Positions 7,698 to 16,382 of a DNA stretch of 64,000 nucleotides are shown here, piece after piece (within the stretch, counting starts at the first letter, position 1; every line of letters begins with the position of its first letter). Location: NCBI GenBank assembly GCA_900469445.1, contig UBXM01000059.1, positions 1 to 64,000 on the forward strand, given 5' to 3'. Under the pieces are notes generated by a model that was given only the letters and a program-made list of their open reading frames with translations, was not told where the DNA came from and searched no databases. Source of the DNA: Hyphomicrobiales bacterium (GTDB lineage Bacteria > Pseudomonadota > Alphaproteobacteria > Rhizobiales > Rhizobiaceae). Both the position numbers and the translations under genes were made by a program.

Positions 7698-10600
7698 ACG
7701 GCAATATCTCGGCCTGGGCCATCCGCAACCCACTTCCGTCGATCCTGCTTTTCGTCATCCTGACGGTTGTCGGCCTCTACAGTTTTTCCCGGCTGCCGGT
7801 CACCTATTTCCCGACAATCATCACACCTGCCGTGAAGGTCACCGTCGAGCAACCGGGTGCCACGCCCGTCGAACTGGAAACCGAAGTTACGCGGCTCGTC
7901 GAGAATGCGATCGCCGCGCTTCCGGCGATCAAGGAGCTCTCCTCCACGATCGGCGAGGGGCGCTCGGTCACCACGGTCGAATTCGAACTGGGGCTCGTTT
8001 CCCCCGATCGCGCGATGAATGATGTACGCGATGTGATCGCAAGGATCAGAGGCGATCTGCCGGGAACAATCGACGAGCCGATCATCGAGCGGATCGAGGA
8101 AGAAGCGCAGTCCATTGTCACCTATGCCGTCTCCAGTCAGGAGATGACGGTAGCCGAAATCTCCTGGTTCATCGACGACACCGTAAAGCGCGATCTGCAG
8201 GGGCTTGCCGGGGTCGGGCGCATCGAGCGCATCGGTGGCGCCGACCGGGAGATCCATGTCGAGCTCGACGCCGACCGGTTGCAGGCGCTGTCGCTTTCCG
8301 TGAGCGGGGTCAACCAGACGATCGTGGAAAGCCAGCTCGACCGGTCCGGCGGACGCAGCGACATGGAAGGCCGCGAGCAGGTGCTGACGACTGCCGCCGC
8401 CGCGACCACTGTCGAAGGGCTTGCGGAAACAAGACTTTCGCTTTCGGGCGAAAATTCCGTGCGGCTGGCGGATGTGGCGACCGTGAGCGATACTTTTGCC
8501 GAGCCTCGTGCCTTCGCGACCCTGAACGGCGCGGATGTTGTCGGTTTTTCCGTTTATCGCTCGCAGGGTGCAAGTGACGTCACCGTTGCTAAAGAAGTGG
8601 CCGTTGCTGTCGAAAAACTTAGCTTCGGACATCCAGACCTTCGTTTCGGCATTGTCGATGATACCGTTTCCTATACCGAAGGGAATTATCGGTCGGCGAT
8701 GCATACTCTGCTCGAGGGCGCAGCACTCTCGATCATCGTCGTATTTCTTTTCCTGCGCGATTGGCGGGCAACTCTGGTTGCGGCCGTCGCCCTGCCATTG
8801 TCGATCATCCCGACATTCTTTGCGATCGATCTGCTTGGTTTCTCGCTCAACATTCTCAGTCTTCTGGCGATCACGCTGGTGACCGGCATTCTCGTCGATG
8901 ATGCGATCGTCGAAATCGAAAACGTCGTCCGGCACCGCAATATGGGCAAGTCCGCCTATCGCGCAGCACTCGATGCGTCGGATGAAATCGGCCTTGCGGT
9001 GATTGCGATATCGGCAACGATCATCGCCGTCTTTGCGCCGGTCGGGTTGATGAGCGGCGTGGTCGGGCTTTATTTCCGGGAATTCGGGCTGACCGTGGCG
9101 ATTGCGGTGTTCTTTTCGCTTCTCGTCGCGCGGCTGATCACGCCGGTCATGGCTGCCTATATCATGACGAATGCCCCGCCGATCGAGCCGGCGAGAGGGA
9201 AATTGTCGCTCGCCTACGAGGGCCTGTTGCAACAAACCCTGCGCTGGCAATGGGTGACGGTGACATGCGCCTTTGCCCTGTTCGCCACGACGATGATTTC
9301 GCTGATGTCGGTGCCGACCACGTTTCTGCCGGAGGAGGACACCGGGCGTTTGACACTGACCGTCGAACTGCCGCCAGGCACTCGCCTCGACGAGACCCGC
9401 GAGGTTACCGACAGGATCGCGGCGGCAATCGGTAAAGTCGAGGAGGTCGAAGGCGTGCTGGTCCGGGCTGGATCGAGCATGAGCGGCCAGCAGGATGTAC
9501 GATACGCCGTCGTTTCGGTCGACCTTAAGCACAAGGCCGAGCGGAACCGATCGTCCTTCGAGATAGAAGCGGATCTCGAAAAGGCGTTGATCGATATTCC
9601 CGATACCCGCCTTCGCTTCCTCAATGATCGCGGCGGTCGCGACATATCCTTCTCCGTGCTGGGCAGTGACGGGGACGCCGTTCAGGACGCCACCGACAGG
9701 ATCCTGCGCGAGATGGCAACGGATCAAAGTTTCGTCGGGCCATCGGGCGACAATATCGCGATGCGGCCGGAGTTGCGCATGACGGTTGACACCGAAAAGG
9801 CGGCAACGCTCGGTGTGTCGACCGCAGCCATCGCCAGCACGATGCGGATTTCGACGATCGGCGATGTGGATTCGCGTCTGGCGAATTTCGTCGAGGGATC
9901 GCGCCAGATCCCGATCCGCGTCGTTCTCGATCGTGCTGCACGGGGCAGGTTGCCGGTGTTCGAAACGCTGAGCGTGCCTGCCGCGAATGGCGGGCAATTG
10001 CCGCTGTCCGCTGTGGCCGCGATCAGCTTCGACGAAACCATTGCCGCGATCGACCGCTTCGATCGGCAGCGCCGGATAGAGATCGGCGCCGACATGGCGA
10101 GTGGCTTGACGTCAGGCCAGGGGCTGGGGCGTCTGATGCAGCTTGAAAGCGTGACGAACCTGCCTGATGGGGTGTACGTGCAGGCGACCGGCGATTCCGA
10201 TACCGAAGGCGAGATATTCGAGAGCTTCGCGGTTGCCATGGGCGGCGGCATTATGCTGGTGCTCATCGTTCTCATCCTGCTTTTCAAAAGCGTGCTGTCG
10301 CCCTGGACTATCCTCGCCTCGCTGCCGCTCTCTATCGGCGGTGTCGTTGCAGCCCTTCTCCTCAGTGGATACCCGATATCCCTGCCTGTCGTGATCGGCA
10401 TCCTGATGCTGATGGGCATCGTCACCAAGAATGCGATCATGCTCGTGGATTTCGCCATCGAGCGGGAAGCGCATGGGCTTTCCCGCGGCGAAGCGATTGT
10501 CGAGGCCTGCCGGGAGCGGGCACGTCCGATCATCATGACGACGCTTGCGATGGTGGGCGGCATGTTGCCCTCGGCTTTCGGCATCGGGGAAGGCGGAGAG

Positions 10601-10774
10601 TTTCGGGCGCCGATGGCAATTGCGGTAATTGGCGGATTGCTGGTGTCCACCATCCTGTCGCTGATCGTGATCCCGTCATTGCACCTGATCATCGCGGGCG
10701 CCGGCGATCGTGCCAGCCGCATCTTCCGGCCTTTCCTCCAGTCGGCCGAAGCGGATCTGGATCAGGTCCGGTAA
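7694..10774 (+). CDS. RND multidrug efflux pump, inner-membrane subunit
   Basis: A 1026-residue HAE1-type RND transporter with the usual 12-TM, two-large-loop architecture. The proton relay is present: the double aspartate in TGILVDDAIVEIENV (Asp402/Asp403, TM4) and the TM10 lysine in VTKNAIMLVDF (Lys912). Porter-domain motifs such as PGATPVELETEVT lie near residue 50. It pumps lipophilic or cationic compounds from periplasm or membrane through an outer-membrane factor, coupled to proton entry. It is coupled to the adaptor upstream. No TolC/OprM-type gene follows, so an outer-membrane partner must come from elsewhere. No local regulator is seen. Confidence 0.93.
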   Translation: MNGNISAWAIRNPLPSILLFVILTVVGLYSFSRLPVTYFPTIITPAVKVTVEQPGATPVELETEVTRLVENAIAALPAIKELSSTIGEGRSVTTVEFELGLVSPDRAMNDVRDVIARIRGDLPGTIDEPIIERIEEEAQSIVTYAVSSQEMTVAEISWFIDDTVKRDLQGLAGVGRIERIGGADREIHVELDADRLQALSLSVSGVNQTIVESQLDRSGGRSDMEGREQVLTTAAAATTVEGLAETRLSLSGENSVRLADVATVSDTFAEPRAFATLNGADVVGFSVYRSQGASDVTVAKEVAVAVEKLSFGHPDLRFGIVDDTVSYTEGNYRSAMHTLLEGAALSIIVVFLFLRDWRATLVAAVALPLSIIPTFFAIDLLGFSLNILSLLAITLVTGILVDDAIVEIENVVRHRNMGKSAYRAALDASDEIGLAVIAISATIIAVFAPVGLMSGVVGLYFREFGLTVAIAVFFSLLVARLITPVMAAYIMTNAPPIEPARGKLSLAYEGLLQQTLRWQWVTVTCAFALFATTMISLMSVPTTFLPEEDTGRLTLTVELPPGTRLDETREVTDRIAAAIGKVEEVEGVLVRAGSSMSGQQDVRYAVVSVDLKHKAERNRSSFEIEADLEKALIDIPDTRLRFLNDRGGRDISFSVLGSDGDAVQDATDRILREMATDQSFVGPSGDNIAMRPELRMTVDTEKAATLGVSTAAIASTMRISTIGDVDSRLANFVEGSRQIPIRVVLDRAARGRLPVFETLSVPAANGGQLPLSAVAAISFDETIAAIDRFDRQRRIEIGADMASGLTSGQGLGRLMQLESVTNLPDGVYVQATGDSDTEGEIFESFAVAMGGGIMLVLIVLILLFKSVLSPWTILASLPLSIGGVVAALLLSGYPISLPVVIGILMLMGIVTKNAIMLVDFAIEREAHGLSRGEAIVEACRERARPIIMTTLAMVGGMLPSAFGIGEGGEFRAPMAIAVIGGLLVSTILSLIVIPSLHLIIAGAGDRASRIFRPFLQSAEADLDQVR

Positions 10775-10828
10775 TAGGCGCGCCGTAAGCCAGGGCTCCC
10801 CCAGGACCCAAAGCCCCCGGCGCGCTTC

Positions 10829-10860
10829 GACGGGGCCAGCTTCCGCAGGCTGGCCCCGTC
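10829..10860 (+). terminator. Terminator hairpin after the RND operon
   Basis: Perfect 12-bp stem GACGGGGCCAGC / GCTGGCCCCGTC with an eight-base loop, 55 bases after the pump stop and followed by a short T-rich run (CCGTTTTCC). A clear end for the efflux operon. Confidence 0.75.
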
Positions 10861-11093
10861 ATCCGTTTTCCTTGGGCTTGATCAAAACACCGGCTTTCGA
10901 GGCTAAGCGGCGAAGTCTGGAAAGGAATGACGGAGGCTGGGGATGTTCGGTGTCGGGCCGCCGGCTGCGTGGTGCCCGTCTGCCTCAAGGCTCTCCCATG
11001 TCAGAAGGAAAACCGATGCTATTCAAGAGTGAGGAGGAGGGGGATCGTGCTGGTGGTCAGCTGTCGTCGCCCATGGAATGTCGCCACGGGTCT
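10861..11093. other. Non-coding stretch between convergent blocks
   Basis: No supported gene on either strand. A plus-strand frame through 11192 is antisense to the small membrane peptide gene and has poor coding character. Confidence 0.5.
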
Positions 11094-11210
11094 TCAGTAA
11101 CTGCGGTCGACCAGAAGCAGCAGAATAATGGGGCCGCCCAGAATGGCGCCGGCCAATGCGACCGATACCAGCATTTGGAAAATGAGGCGTGAGAGATCTC
11201 TCCTGGCCAT
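11094..11210 (-). CDS. Predicted 38-residue single-pass membrane peptide
   Basis: A short minus-strand gene, too small for usual ORF cut-offs. It starts with ATG at 11210 and ends with TGA at 11094. The peptide begins with a basic, polar stretch (MARRDLSRLIFQ), then has a long hydrophobic segment of about 22 residues (MLVSVALAGAILGGPIILLL) and ends in VDRSY: a textbook single transmembrane helix with N-terminal positive charges. GAGG lies nine bases before the ATG. It lies 125 bases downstream of the acyl carrier protein gene on the same strand, in what looks like a PAP2-ACP-peptide unit. No family recognised; function unknown. Confidence 0.55.
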   Translation of the reverse strand: MARRDLSRLIFQMLVSVALAGAILGGPIILLLLVDRSY

Positions 11211-11335
11211 TCGGCGCAACCTCTATCGGCTGAAGATTGATTTTTTGGGATAGATGCTGACGTCGAGGTTCGGCGAGAGAAAATCTCTAGGCGCAAGGAC
11301 GACGCGATGGTCTGGCATGAAATTGCTTGAAGCGA

Positions 11336-11620
11336 TCAATTCTGGACGCCCGCGAGATGGTGCAGATGTCTGATGATGTCGCCGACTGTCAGGAAGCGAT
11401 CGGCTGCGTTGTCGTCGATCTTGAAGCCGAACTCCTCCTCGAAGACCATCACCATCTCGGTGATCTCCAGCGAGTCTGCGCCCAGGTCGTGCGAGAGGCT
11501 CGCCTCCTCGACGACAAGTTCCCTTGGGAGATCGAGGTAGGTCGAGATGACGCTCCTGACCCTGTCGGATAGGTCCTGGCTGATGGGGTGGGAGGAACCG
11601 GTGTGAGGTCGAATTTGCAT
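11336..11620 (-). CDS. Acyl carrier protein, stand-alone type
   Basis: A 94-residue acyl carrier protein. The phosphopantetheine site is HDLGADSLEITEMV, with Ser50 as the attachment residue, followed by the helix III region FEEEFGFKIDDN. The N-terminus is about 15 residues longer than housekeeping AcpP and basic/polar. ATG at 11620 is chosen because AAGAG lies before it; longer in-frame extensions run into the PAP2 gene. No ketosynthase, malonyl transferase or acyl transferase is adjacent, so it is a specialised ACP acting with distant enzymes. Its neighbour is a membrane PAP2 phosphatase, which suggests a lipid or lipid A modification role (inference). Confidence 0.85.
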   Translation of the reverse strand: MQIRPHTGSSHPISQDLSDRVRSVISTYLDLPRELVVEEASLSHDLGADSLEITEMVMVFEEEFGFKIDDNAADRFLTVGDIIRHLHHLAGVQN

Positions 11621-11694
11621 ATTTGTCAGCTCTTTTGATGTTGTGTTGGGATGCGTTCTCGCCCGCAGGATGGAGCTGCAGGTCGCGATCTGCT

Positions 11695-12465
11695 TCATCG
11701 AGTGCGCGTGAATGCGATGCGGGTGGCGTTGGCGCGTCCGCCAAGTCGCGGCCGGGTTCCTCTCAGGGAAAGCCTTTCCCATCGGATCTGGCAGGCCAGC
11801 AATTCGGCTGTAAGCATCACGATGGTGACGATCAGCATGGAAAGGATGACGTCGGAAAGATAATGACCGCCGAACAGGATGCGGTTGAAGGACAGTGAGA
11901 CCGCGAGCGTCCCGAGCAGAAGCTGTGCGATCCTGCGTGTGAGCCTATGCCTGGCCGGGATGAGGTAGACCAGAGACAGCATCGCCATCGCACCTGCAGC
12001 CTCGCCGGATGTGAAGGAGCAGTTCGAGGCGCAGGCATCGGACATCTCCCATGCGGCGGAGAGGGGCTGATCACCGCCGAGACCAAATGTGTCGCGCGGC
12101 CTTGCCCGTCCAAAAGTGTCTTTCAAGAACATGTTGACGATGAGACCGACACCAACGCCATAGGTGATTAGCGGAACAAGGGCGTGCTTCAGATTGATGC
12201 CGATCGCATTTCTCAATGGGCGCGAGATGACGAGAGCGATGGAGGCGCCTATGACGAGACTACCCGCCCAGAAATTGGCCTGCCGCAGCGTCTGCAGCAA
12301 TCCGTTATGCCTCAAGGGGAACTGCTCGCCGTCGAAGAAAGACTGCGAGACCGCCATGTCGATCGAGGGATTGAAGTAGAATATCCCGCTCGCAACCATC
12401 GTCGTCATGAACAGGATGGAAAGGTAGCAGCTTGTCTGCTTGCTGCGTTGGGTAGATGGCGTCAT
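11695..12465 (-). CDS. PAP2-family membrane phosphatase
   Basis: A 256-residue multi-pass inner-membrane protein of the PAP2/lipid phosphatase family. The three catalytic motifs are present: KDTFGRARP (Lys115, Arg122-Pro123), CSFTSGEA (Ser153-Gly154) and NRILFGGHYLSD (Arg195, His201 nucleophile, Asp205). Motif 2 has Glu155 where the usual PSGH has histidine. Family members remove phosphate from lipid phosphates or undecaprenyl-PP on the periplasmic side; rhizobial lipid A phosphatases (LpxE/LpxF) belong to this family. That identity is possible here but not proven. GGAG lies eight bases before the ATG. It is the first gene of a minus-strand unit with the ACP and the small membrane peptide. 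Confidence 0.85.
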   Translation of the reverse strand: MTPSTQRSKQTSCYLSILFMTTMVASGIFYFNPSIDMAVSQSFFDGEQFPLRHNGLLQTLRQANFWAGSLVIGASIALVISRPLRNAIGINLKHALVPLITYGVGVGLIVNMFLKDTFGRARPRDTFGLGGDQPLSAAWEMSDACASNCSFTSGEAAGAMAMLSLVYLIPARHRLTRRIAQLLLGTLAVSLSFNRILFGGHYLSDVILSMLIVTIVMLTAELLACQIRWERLSLRGTRPRLGGRANATRIAFTRTR

Positions 12466-12632
12466 AGGTCTGCTCCGAATGTTCGGGGCAGGCTAGGCCT
12501 GACCGCAGGGGCGGTTCATTTCGTCTTGTGTCTTATTGTTGCACGCCCGTTTAGGAGGTCTGCGGCACACTTGTGGCCAACATGCTTGCCGGTCCGGTAA
12601 ACGCTTGTCCTGTCGGACGCTTCCCAACCCTC

Positions 12633-12647
12633 GCAACAAAACTTAAT
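12633..12647 (+). promoter_or_regulatory. 15-bp motif shared by the promoters of the two-component genes
   Basis: GCAACAAAACTTAAT, 69 bases before the response regulator start in the divergent PAP2/regulator region. A copy with 13 of 15 identical bases (GCAACAATTCTTAAT) lies at 14511-14525 between mipA and the histidine kinase. Candidate binding site of the response regulator. Confidence 0.4.
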
Positions 12648-12715
12648 AAAGCGAAACATATGCTGCCTGGCGGGCATGCGAAACGCGTGCAGTCAGGCGA
12701 TCAAGGACAAAAGCC

Positions 12716-13438
12716 GTGCAAGCAAATTCCGCCAATGCAAAGATCCTGATTGTCGAGGACGATCCTGAAATCGGCAAACTGCTCGCGCTGGCCATTCAGG
12801 AAAACGGCATGATGGCGACCGTAGCGGAAGACGGGCATGTGATGAATGCCCTGCTGCGCAGCAACGAATTCGATCTCATCATTCTGGATGTGATGCTGCC
12901 TGGCGAAGATGGCTTGAGCATCTGCCGGCGAATCCGTTCGGAAAAGACGACGCCGATCATCCTTTTGACCGCGCTGGGTGAAGAGGTCGACCGTATCGTC
13001 GGGCTTGAGGTCGGTGCGGACGACTATGTCACCAAGCCGTTCAGCCCTCGCGAGGTCGTCGCCCGCATCCGCAGCCTGTTGAGGCGGGCCTCCTACGGGC
13101 TGGCGCATACGACGATCCAGCGGACGCTGCGCTTTGAAGGCTGGCAGATCGATCCGCTTCGTCGCCAATTGCACGATCCGAGCAATGCGCGGGTTGCGGT
13201 GACGACGACGGAGTTCGATCTTCTGCTGGCCTTCTGCCGCAATCCTGGCCGGGTGATCACCCGAGAGGAGCTGCTTTCGCTCACCCATACGGGGCTGGCG
13301 GGGCCGATCGAACGCAGTGTCGATGTCCATATCAGCCGGCTGCGTCAGAAGATCGAGCCTGATCCCCGCAACCCCGTTCTGCTTCAGACCGTCAGGCTCG
13401 GCGGTTATATGTTCACTGCCAATGTCGAGCAGTCCTGA
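12716..13438 (+). CDS. OmpR-family response regulator
   Basis: A 240-residue two-component regulator. The receiver domain (about 8-122) has acidic Glu14-Asp15-Asp16, phospho-acceptor Asp58 in IILDVMLPGEDG, the switch Thr in LLTALG and Lys107 in DDYVTKPFSP. The C-terminal winged-helix DNA-binding domain (about 135-235) ends in RSVDVHISRLRQKIEPD, as in OmpR/PhoB proteins. The start is GTG at 12716 with AAGGA before it. Its kinase is the gene at about 14577-15956; a MipA gene on the other strand lies between them. The shared 15-bp motif suggests it controls the kinase and mipA as well as itself. Confidence 0.93.
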   Translation: MQANSANAKILIVEDDPEIGKLLALAIQENGMMATVAEDGHVMNALLRSNEFDLIILDVMLPGEDGLSICRRIRSEKTTPIILLTALGEEVDRIVGLEVGADDYVTKPFSPREVVARIRSLLRRASYGLAHTTIQRTLRFEGWQIDPLRRQLHDPSNARVAVTTTEFDLLLAFCRNPGRVITREELLSLTHTGLAGPIERSVDVHISRLRQKIEPDPRNPVLLQTVRLGGYMFTANVEQS

Positions 13439-13455
13439 AACGCCGCATCACGCGA

Positions 13456-13481
13456 AAAGGCCCGGTTCGCACCGGACCTTT
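13456..13481. terminator. Bidirectional terminator between regulator and mipA
   Basis: An 11-bp stem with one C-A mismatch, AAAGGCCCGGT / ACCGGACCTTT, with a TCGC loop and A/T-rich flanks on both sides. It lies between the convergent stops of the response regulator and mipA and fits termination from both directions. Confidence 0.65.
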
Positions 13482-13501
13482 CTTAGCACTGGCAACAGAT
13501 T

Positions 13502-14350
13502 TCAGAATTTGTAGCCGACGAAGAGGGAGGCTGAAGGCTGGATCTTTTCCTCGACGATCGGGCTGTCAGCGGCATCACCGGTGAGAAACCCGACACCTGC
13601 CTCGCCGCGCACCAGCCAGTTTTCGCTCAGCATATAGATGGCCGACGCAGAGACATTGACGCGCTTCAGCCCGGCTTCAGCCTTGTATTCCGAAAGGCCG
13701 GACCTGGCTGACTGGGTGGCATCAACGCCGAAATAGGCTTGCATATGCTTGTCGTTGGCAACGATGGCTTCGACGCTTGCGCCGAGGATCAGACGCTCTG
13801 TAACCGGTGCCTGGTATTCGGCGCCGAACGTTCCAATCAGGCTTTCGCTGCCGTCGATTGTCTGGTCGACGGCGGCGTAAACTTCAAAGCCGTTCCAACT
13901 GTAGGAAGCCTTTGCGCCCACCGTGGCTGCAAAGTCGATATCGCCGAGGCCGTTCAGGCGGTCGGCATCGTCTTCGTCACGGCCACCTTCATAGCCGACC
14001 TTGCCCGAAAGCGCGAAGCCTTCATGGCGGAATGGCGTGATGGTGACTCCACGCGGGTCAATTTCCAGCCATTCGCCATATGTAAAGACAACGAACGGGA
14101 CGGGGTTGATCGCGAACTCGTCGCCGCCTTCATATTCCGGTTCGTATATTGCGCCGGCTCCGACGAGCAGGCTCCAGTTTCGTTGGGGCTTCTCATCGTT
14201 GAACCGCTCTTGATCGAAGGGCGGTTCCGGTGACTGTCCTGCCTGGCTCGCATCGGCGGCTAGTGCGGTCGAGCCCGAGCCTGCGAGCAGCAGGGAGACG
14301 GATAGAGCGCTTGCGAGAAGGCGCCGGTTGGTCCGTTGGGTAAAATACAT
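13502..14350 (-). CDS. MipA/OmpV-family outer-membrane protein
   Basis: A 282-residue outer-membrane beta-barrel of the MipA/OmpV family. The chosen ATG at 14350 gives a clean signal peptide (RRLLASALSVSLLLAGSG, cleavage near ALA-AD) and has GGAG before it; the longer frame to 14437 lacks one. Typical family features are WSLLVGAGAIYEPEYEGGD early in the mature protein, alternating strands, and a C-terminal aromatic (SLFVGYKF) for barrel assembly. MipA proteins scaffold murein enzymes in E. coli; OmpV-like members act as small-solute channels or stress-induced proteins. Its place between the response regulator and kinase suggests it is a regulon member. Confidence 0.88.
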   Translation of the reverse strand: MYFTQRTNRRLLASALSVSLLLAGSGSTALAADASQAGQSPEPPFDQERFNDEKPQRNWSLLVGAGAIYEPEYEGGDEFAINPVPFVVFTYGEWLEIDPRGVTITPFRHEGFALSGKVGYEGGRDEDDADRLNGLGDIDFAATVGAKASYSWNGFEVYAAVDQTIDGSESLIGTFGAEYQAPVTERLILGASVEAIVANDKHMQAYFGVDATQSARSGLSEYKAEAGLKRVNVSASAIYMLSENWLVRGEAGVGFLTGDAADSPIVEEKIQPSASLFVGYKF

Positions 14351-14510
14351 GGGTGCTCCAGTGATTTGACACGGACGCCGCCTGAAGACGGCTCGTCGTG
14401 CATGCAACATGTCTGTCCTGTCACGAACGGCACCCATGCCGCATGTCGTTGTGTTACGCTTTGTTGCGAAGCGCCTCCGGCGGCCCCTGCGCTTGTGATC
14501 AGGCGGCGCT

Positions 14511-14525
14511 GCAACAATTCTTAAT
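14511..14525 (+). promoter_or_regulatory. Second copy of the two-component promoter motif
   Basis: GCAACAATTCTTAAT, matching 13 of 15 bases of the site at 12633-12647. It lies between the divergent mipA and kinase genes and could serve both. Confidence 0.4.
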
Positions 14526-14576
14526 GTCCATTTTCCGTCACCATCACTATTGTCCAGCGATTGCCGAGCGCTGGTT

Positions 14577-15956
14577 ATGGAAGGTTTGCGGGTTCTTGCT
14601 ATGCAAAAAACGAAGGTGATGAACGGCTATTCGAAAAGGTCGGCGGTGTCCCGGCTGTTCCGGTGGGGCTCGACCATCCACGGACAGATCACCGGAGTGA
14701 TCCTCGCCTGCCTCGTCATCGCCTTCGTCATAGGTTCGACATTGGAACGGCGGGTGCGCGAGGAATATAACGCGCCGGATCTCGAAGGCATGTCGGCGCG
14801 TGTCACGGCGTTTGCGCTCGTGCTCGCGAAAGCGACGCCACAGGAGCGTGAGATGATCGTTGCGGCGACCAACCGCAACGACCAGCATCTTGCTCTGCGC
14901 CCGATCTCATATTTTGACAATTTCACCACGTCGTCGCCGGACGAGCCATTCATCCAGCGGCTGATCGACCAATTGCTGCCGCCGGAAGACTATCCCGTGC
15001 CTTATGGCGGGTGGCGCACCTTCGTCGATGGCAGGCGTGTGCTGGCAGCTGAGGTCGACGACCGGACACTGATCGTCATGGAACTCCTGCCGGAAAGCTT
15101 TCTCCGCAACGACGCCTTAAGATTCGGCTCGAACTATCTCGTCGCGACCGTCACCCTGATCATTCTTCTCTCCGTCTTCGCCGTTTGGGCGATAACCAGC
15201 CCGCTCAGGCGCATCTCGGCTGCGGCAATGAAGGCGGATATCTCGCTCGGTCCGGCCGTCTTCGAGGAACGCGGCAGTGTCGAGATCGTAGCGCTCGCTC
15301 GCGCCTTGAACAGCATGCAGCAGCGTATTTCAACCATGGTCGAAGCGCGCACACGGATGCTGCGTGGTGTCAGCCATGACTTGCGCACACCGCTGACCCG
15401 ATTGCGATTGCGCGCCGAGCGCCTCGGTCCCGAAGAGGTGCGGGATGCCCTCCTGGTCGATATCGAGCGGATTGATCGCTTGCTCACGGAAAGCCTTGGT
15501 TATCTGCGTGACAACCACCAGCAGGAGGCACAGCAACGCGCCGACTTAGCCTCGGTGCTCCAGACTGTCTGCGACGAATTCTCAGACATGGGGCACGCCG
15601 TTCAATATCGCGGCCCTTCCCACATGGTTGCCAGCTTCAAGCCTTTGGCGATAACGCGGGCTGTCACCAATCTCTGCGAGAACGCCGTTAAGTTTGGCAC
15701 AAATGTCGAAATAGAACTCACGACGACCGATGGAATGGCGATCATCGACGTGAAGGATGATGGGCCCGGAATCCCGGAAAAGTATCGCAGCCGTGTGCTG
15801 GAACCGTTTTTCAAGATGGATGCTGCACGCGGAGGCGTCGACACCGGCTTCGGCCTTGGCCTGTCTATCGTTGCAGAGATTATCCAGGCCCACCACGGGA
15901 GACTTGAATTGCTGGAACGTTACCCCAAAGGACTGATCGCACGTCTGACTTTTTAG
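14577..15956 (+). CDS. Sensor histidine kinase (OmpR-type partner)
   Basis: A membrane histidine kinase of about 459 residues. Order of parts: TM1 (about residues 38-54), a periplasmic sensor region of about 120 residues, TM2 (about 185-207), a HAMP linker, the HisKA dimerisation domain with RGVSHDLRTPLTRLRLR (phospho-accepting His267) and the HATPase domain with N-box NLCENAVKFG, DVKDDGPGIP and GFGLGLSIV. It autophosphorylates and passes phosphate to the OmpR-type regulator 1.1 kb upstream. The start is uncertain: ATG at 14577, 14601 and 14619 are in frame and none has an ideal ribosome site. The signal sensed is unknown; the MipA neighbour suggests envelope or membrane stress. Confidence 0.9.
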   Translation: MEGLRVLAMQKTKVMNGYSKRSAVSRLFRWGSTIHGQITGVILACLVIAFVIGSTLERRVREEYNAPDLEGMSARVTAFALVLAKATPQEREMIVAATNRNDQHLALRPISYFDNFTTSSPDEPFIQRLIDQLLPPEDYPVPYGGWRTFVDGRRVLAAEVDDRTLIVMELLPESFLRNDALRFGSNYLVATVTLIILLSVFAVWAITSPLRRISAAAMKADISLGPAVFEERGSVEIVALARALNSMQQRISTMVEARTRMLRGVSHDLRTPLTRLRLRAERLGPEEVRDALLVDIERIDRLLTESLGYLRDNHQQEAQQRADLASVLQTVCDEFSDMGHAVQYRGPSHMVASFKPLAITRAVTNLCENAVKFGTNVEIELTTTDGMAIIDVKDDGPGIPEKYRSRVLEPFFKMDAARGGVDTGFGLGLSIVAEIIQAHHGRLELLERYPKGLIARLTF

Positions 15957-16299
15957 GCCATTGGGATTGTGCGGGCTAACACTAGGACTTCAGGGCCGCA
16001 TCCGCTCAATATCCACGCAAGCTTGAGTCTGGCCCATCAGCGACTGACTGCAAAAACTGCTGGGCGCTCACCGACAGCCGTGACCAATTCACTGTGCATC
16101 CATCCTGTGCAGGATCGCTCGCTAACGCCGGTGGCGCATCCGCTAATCCTCCGGTGAAGCCACGAGAGTGTCGACCGTTACGGTAGACAATATCCTTCGA
16201 AGTCAGACTTCCACCCACGATGCCAATCGGGTCTTCCGGCCAAATTGACGCATGGATGTATGTCGCATTGCGTATCATCGCATGATCCCTGAACATCAA
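15957..16299. other. Non-coding stretch before the glucarate block
   Basis: About 340 bases between the kinase and the glucarate importer with no recognisable gene or remnant on either strand. A minus-strand open frame exists but matches nothing I know. A TTGACG at 16245-16250 could be a -35 element for the importer operon, without a convincing -10. Confidence 0.45.
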
Positions 16300-16313
16300 T
16301 GATAGCGCTATCA
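16300..16313 (+). promoter_or_regulatory. LacI-type operator before the glucarate importer
   Basis: Perfect 14-bp palindrome TGATAGCGCTATCA with the central CG step that LacI-family proteins prefer. It lies 69 bases before the MFS gene. A 12/14 match is found before garR (23500-23513), on the other side of the LacI gene. Confidence 0.65.
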
Positions 16314-16382
16314 GCGCGTGAGGAGAATGCAACGTGATTAAGCCGGCGCGACGCCGTGCTTCAAGCGTGCTGGAGGATAATT

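Noticed and set aside
7553..9997. 814-codon frame antisense to the RND pump
   Set aside because: A long shadow frame produced by the codon bias of the pump gene; rich in Arg/Asp/His and with no domain pattern.
10710..11192. Plus-strand open frame of 160 codons after the RND pump
   Set aside because: It begins inside the pump gene, runs through the terminator hairpin and is antisense to the better supported 38-residue membrane peptide.
11223..11318. 31-codon minus-strand frame between the ACP and the membrane peptide
   Set aside because: No Shine-Dalgarno sequence and no recognisable feature; kept out although a leader peptide cannot be excluded.
16006..16332. Minus-strand frame between the kinase and the glucarate importer
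   Set aside because: No known family, covers the LacI operator and lacks a ribosome site.
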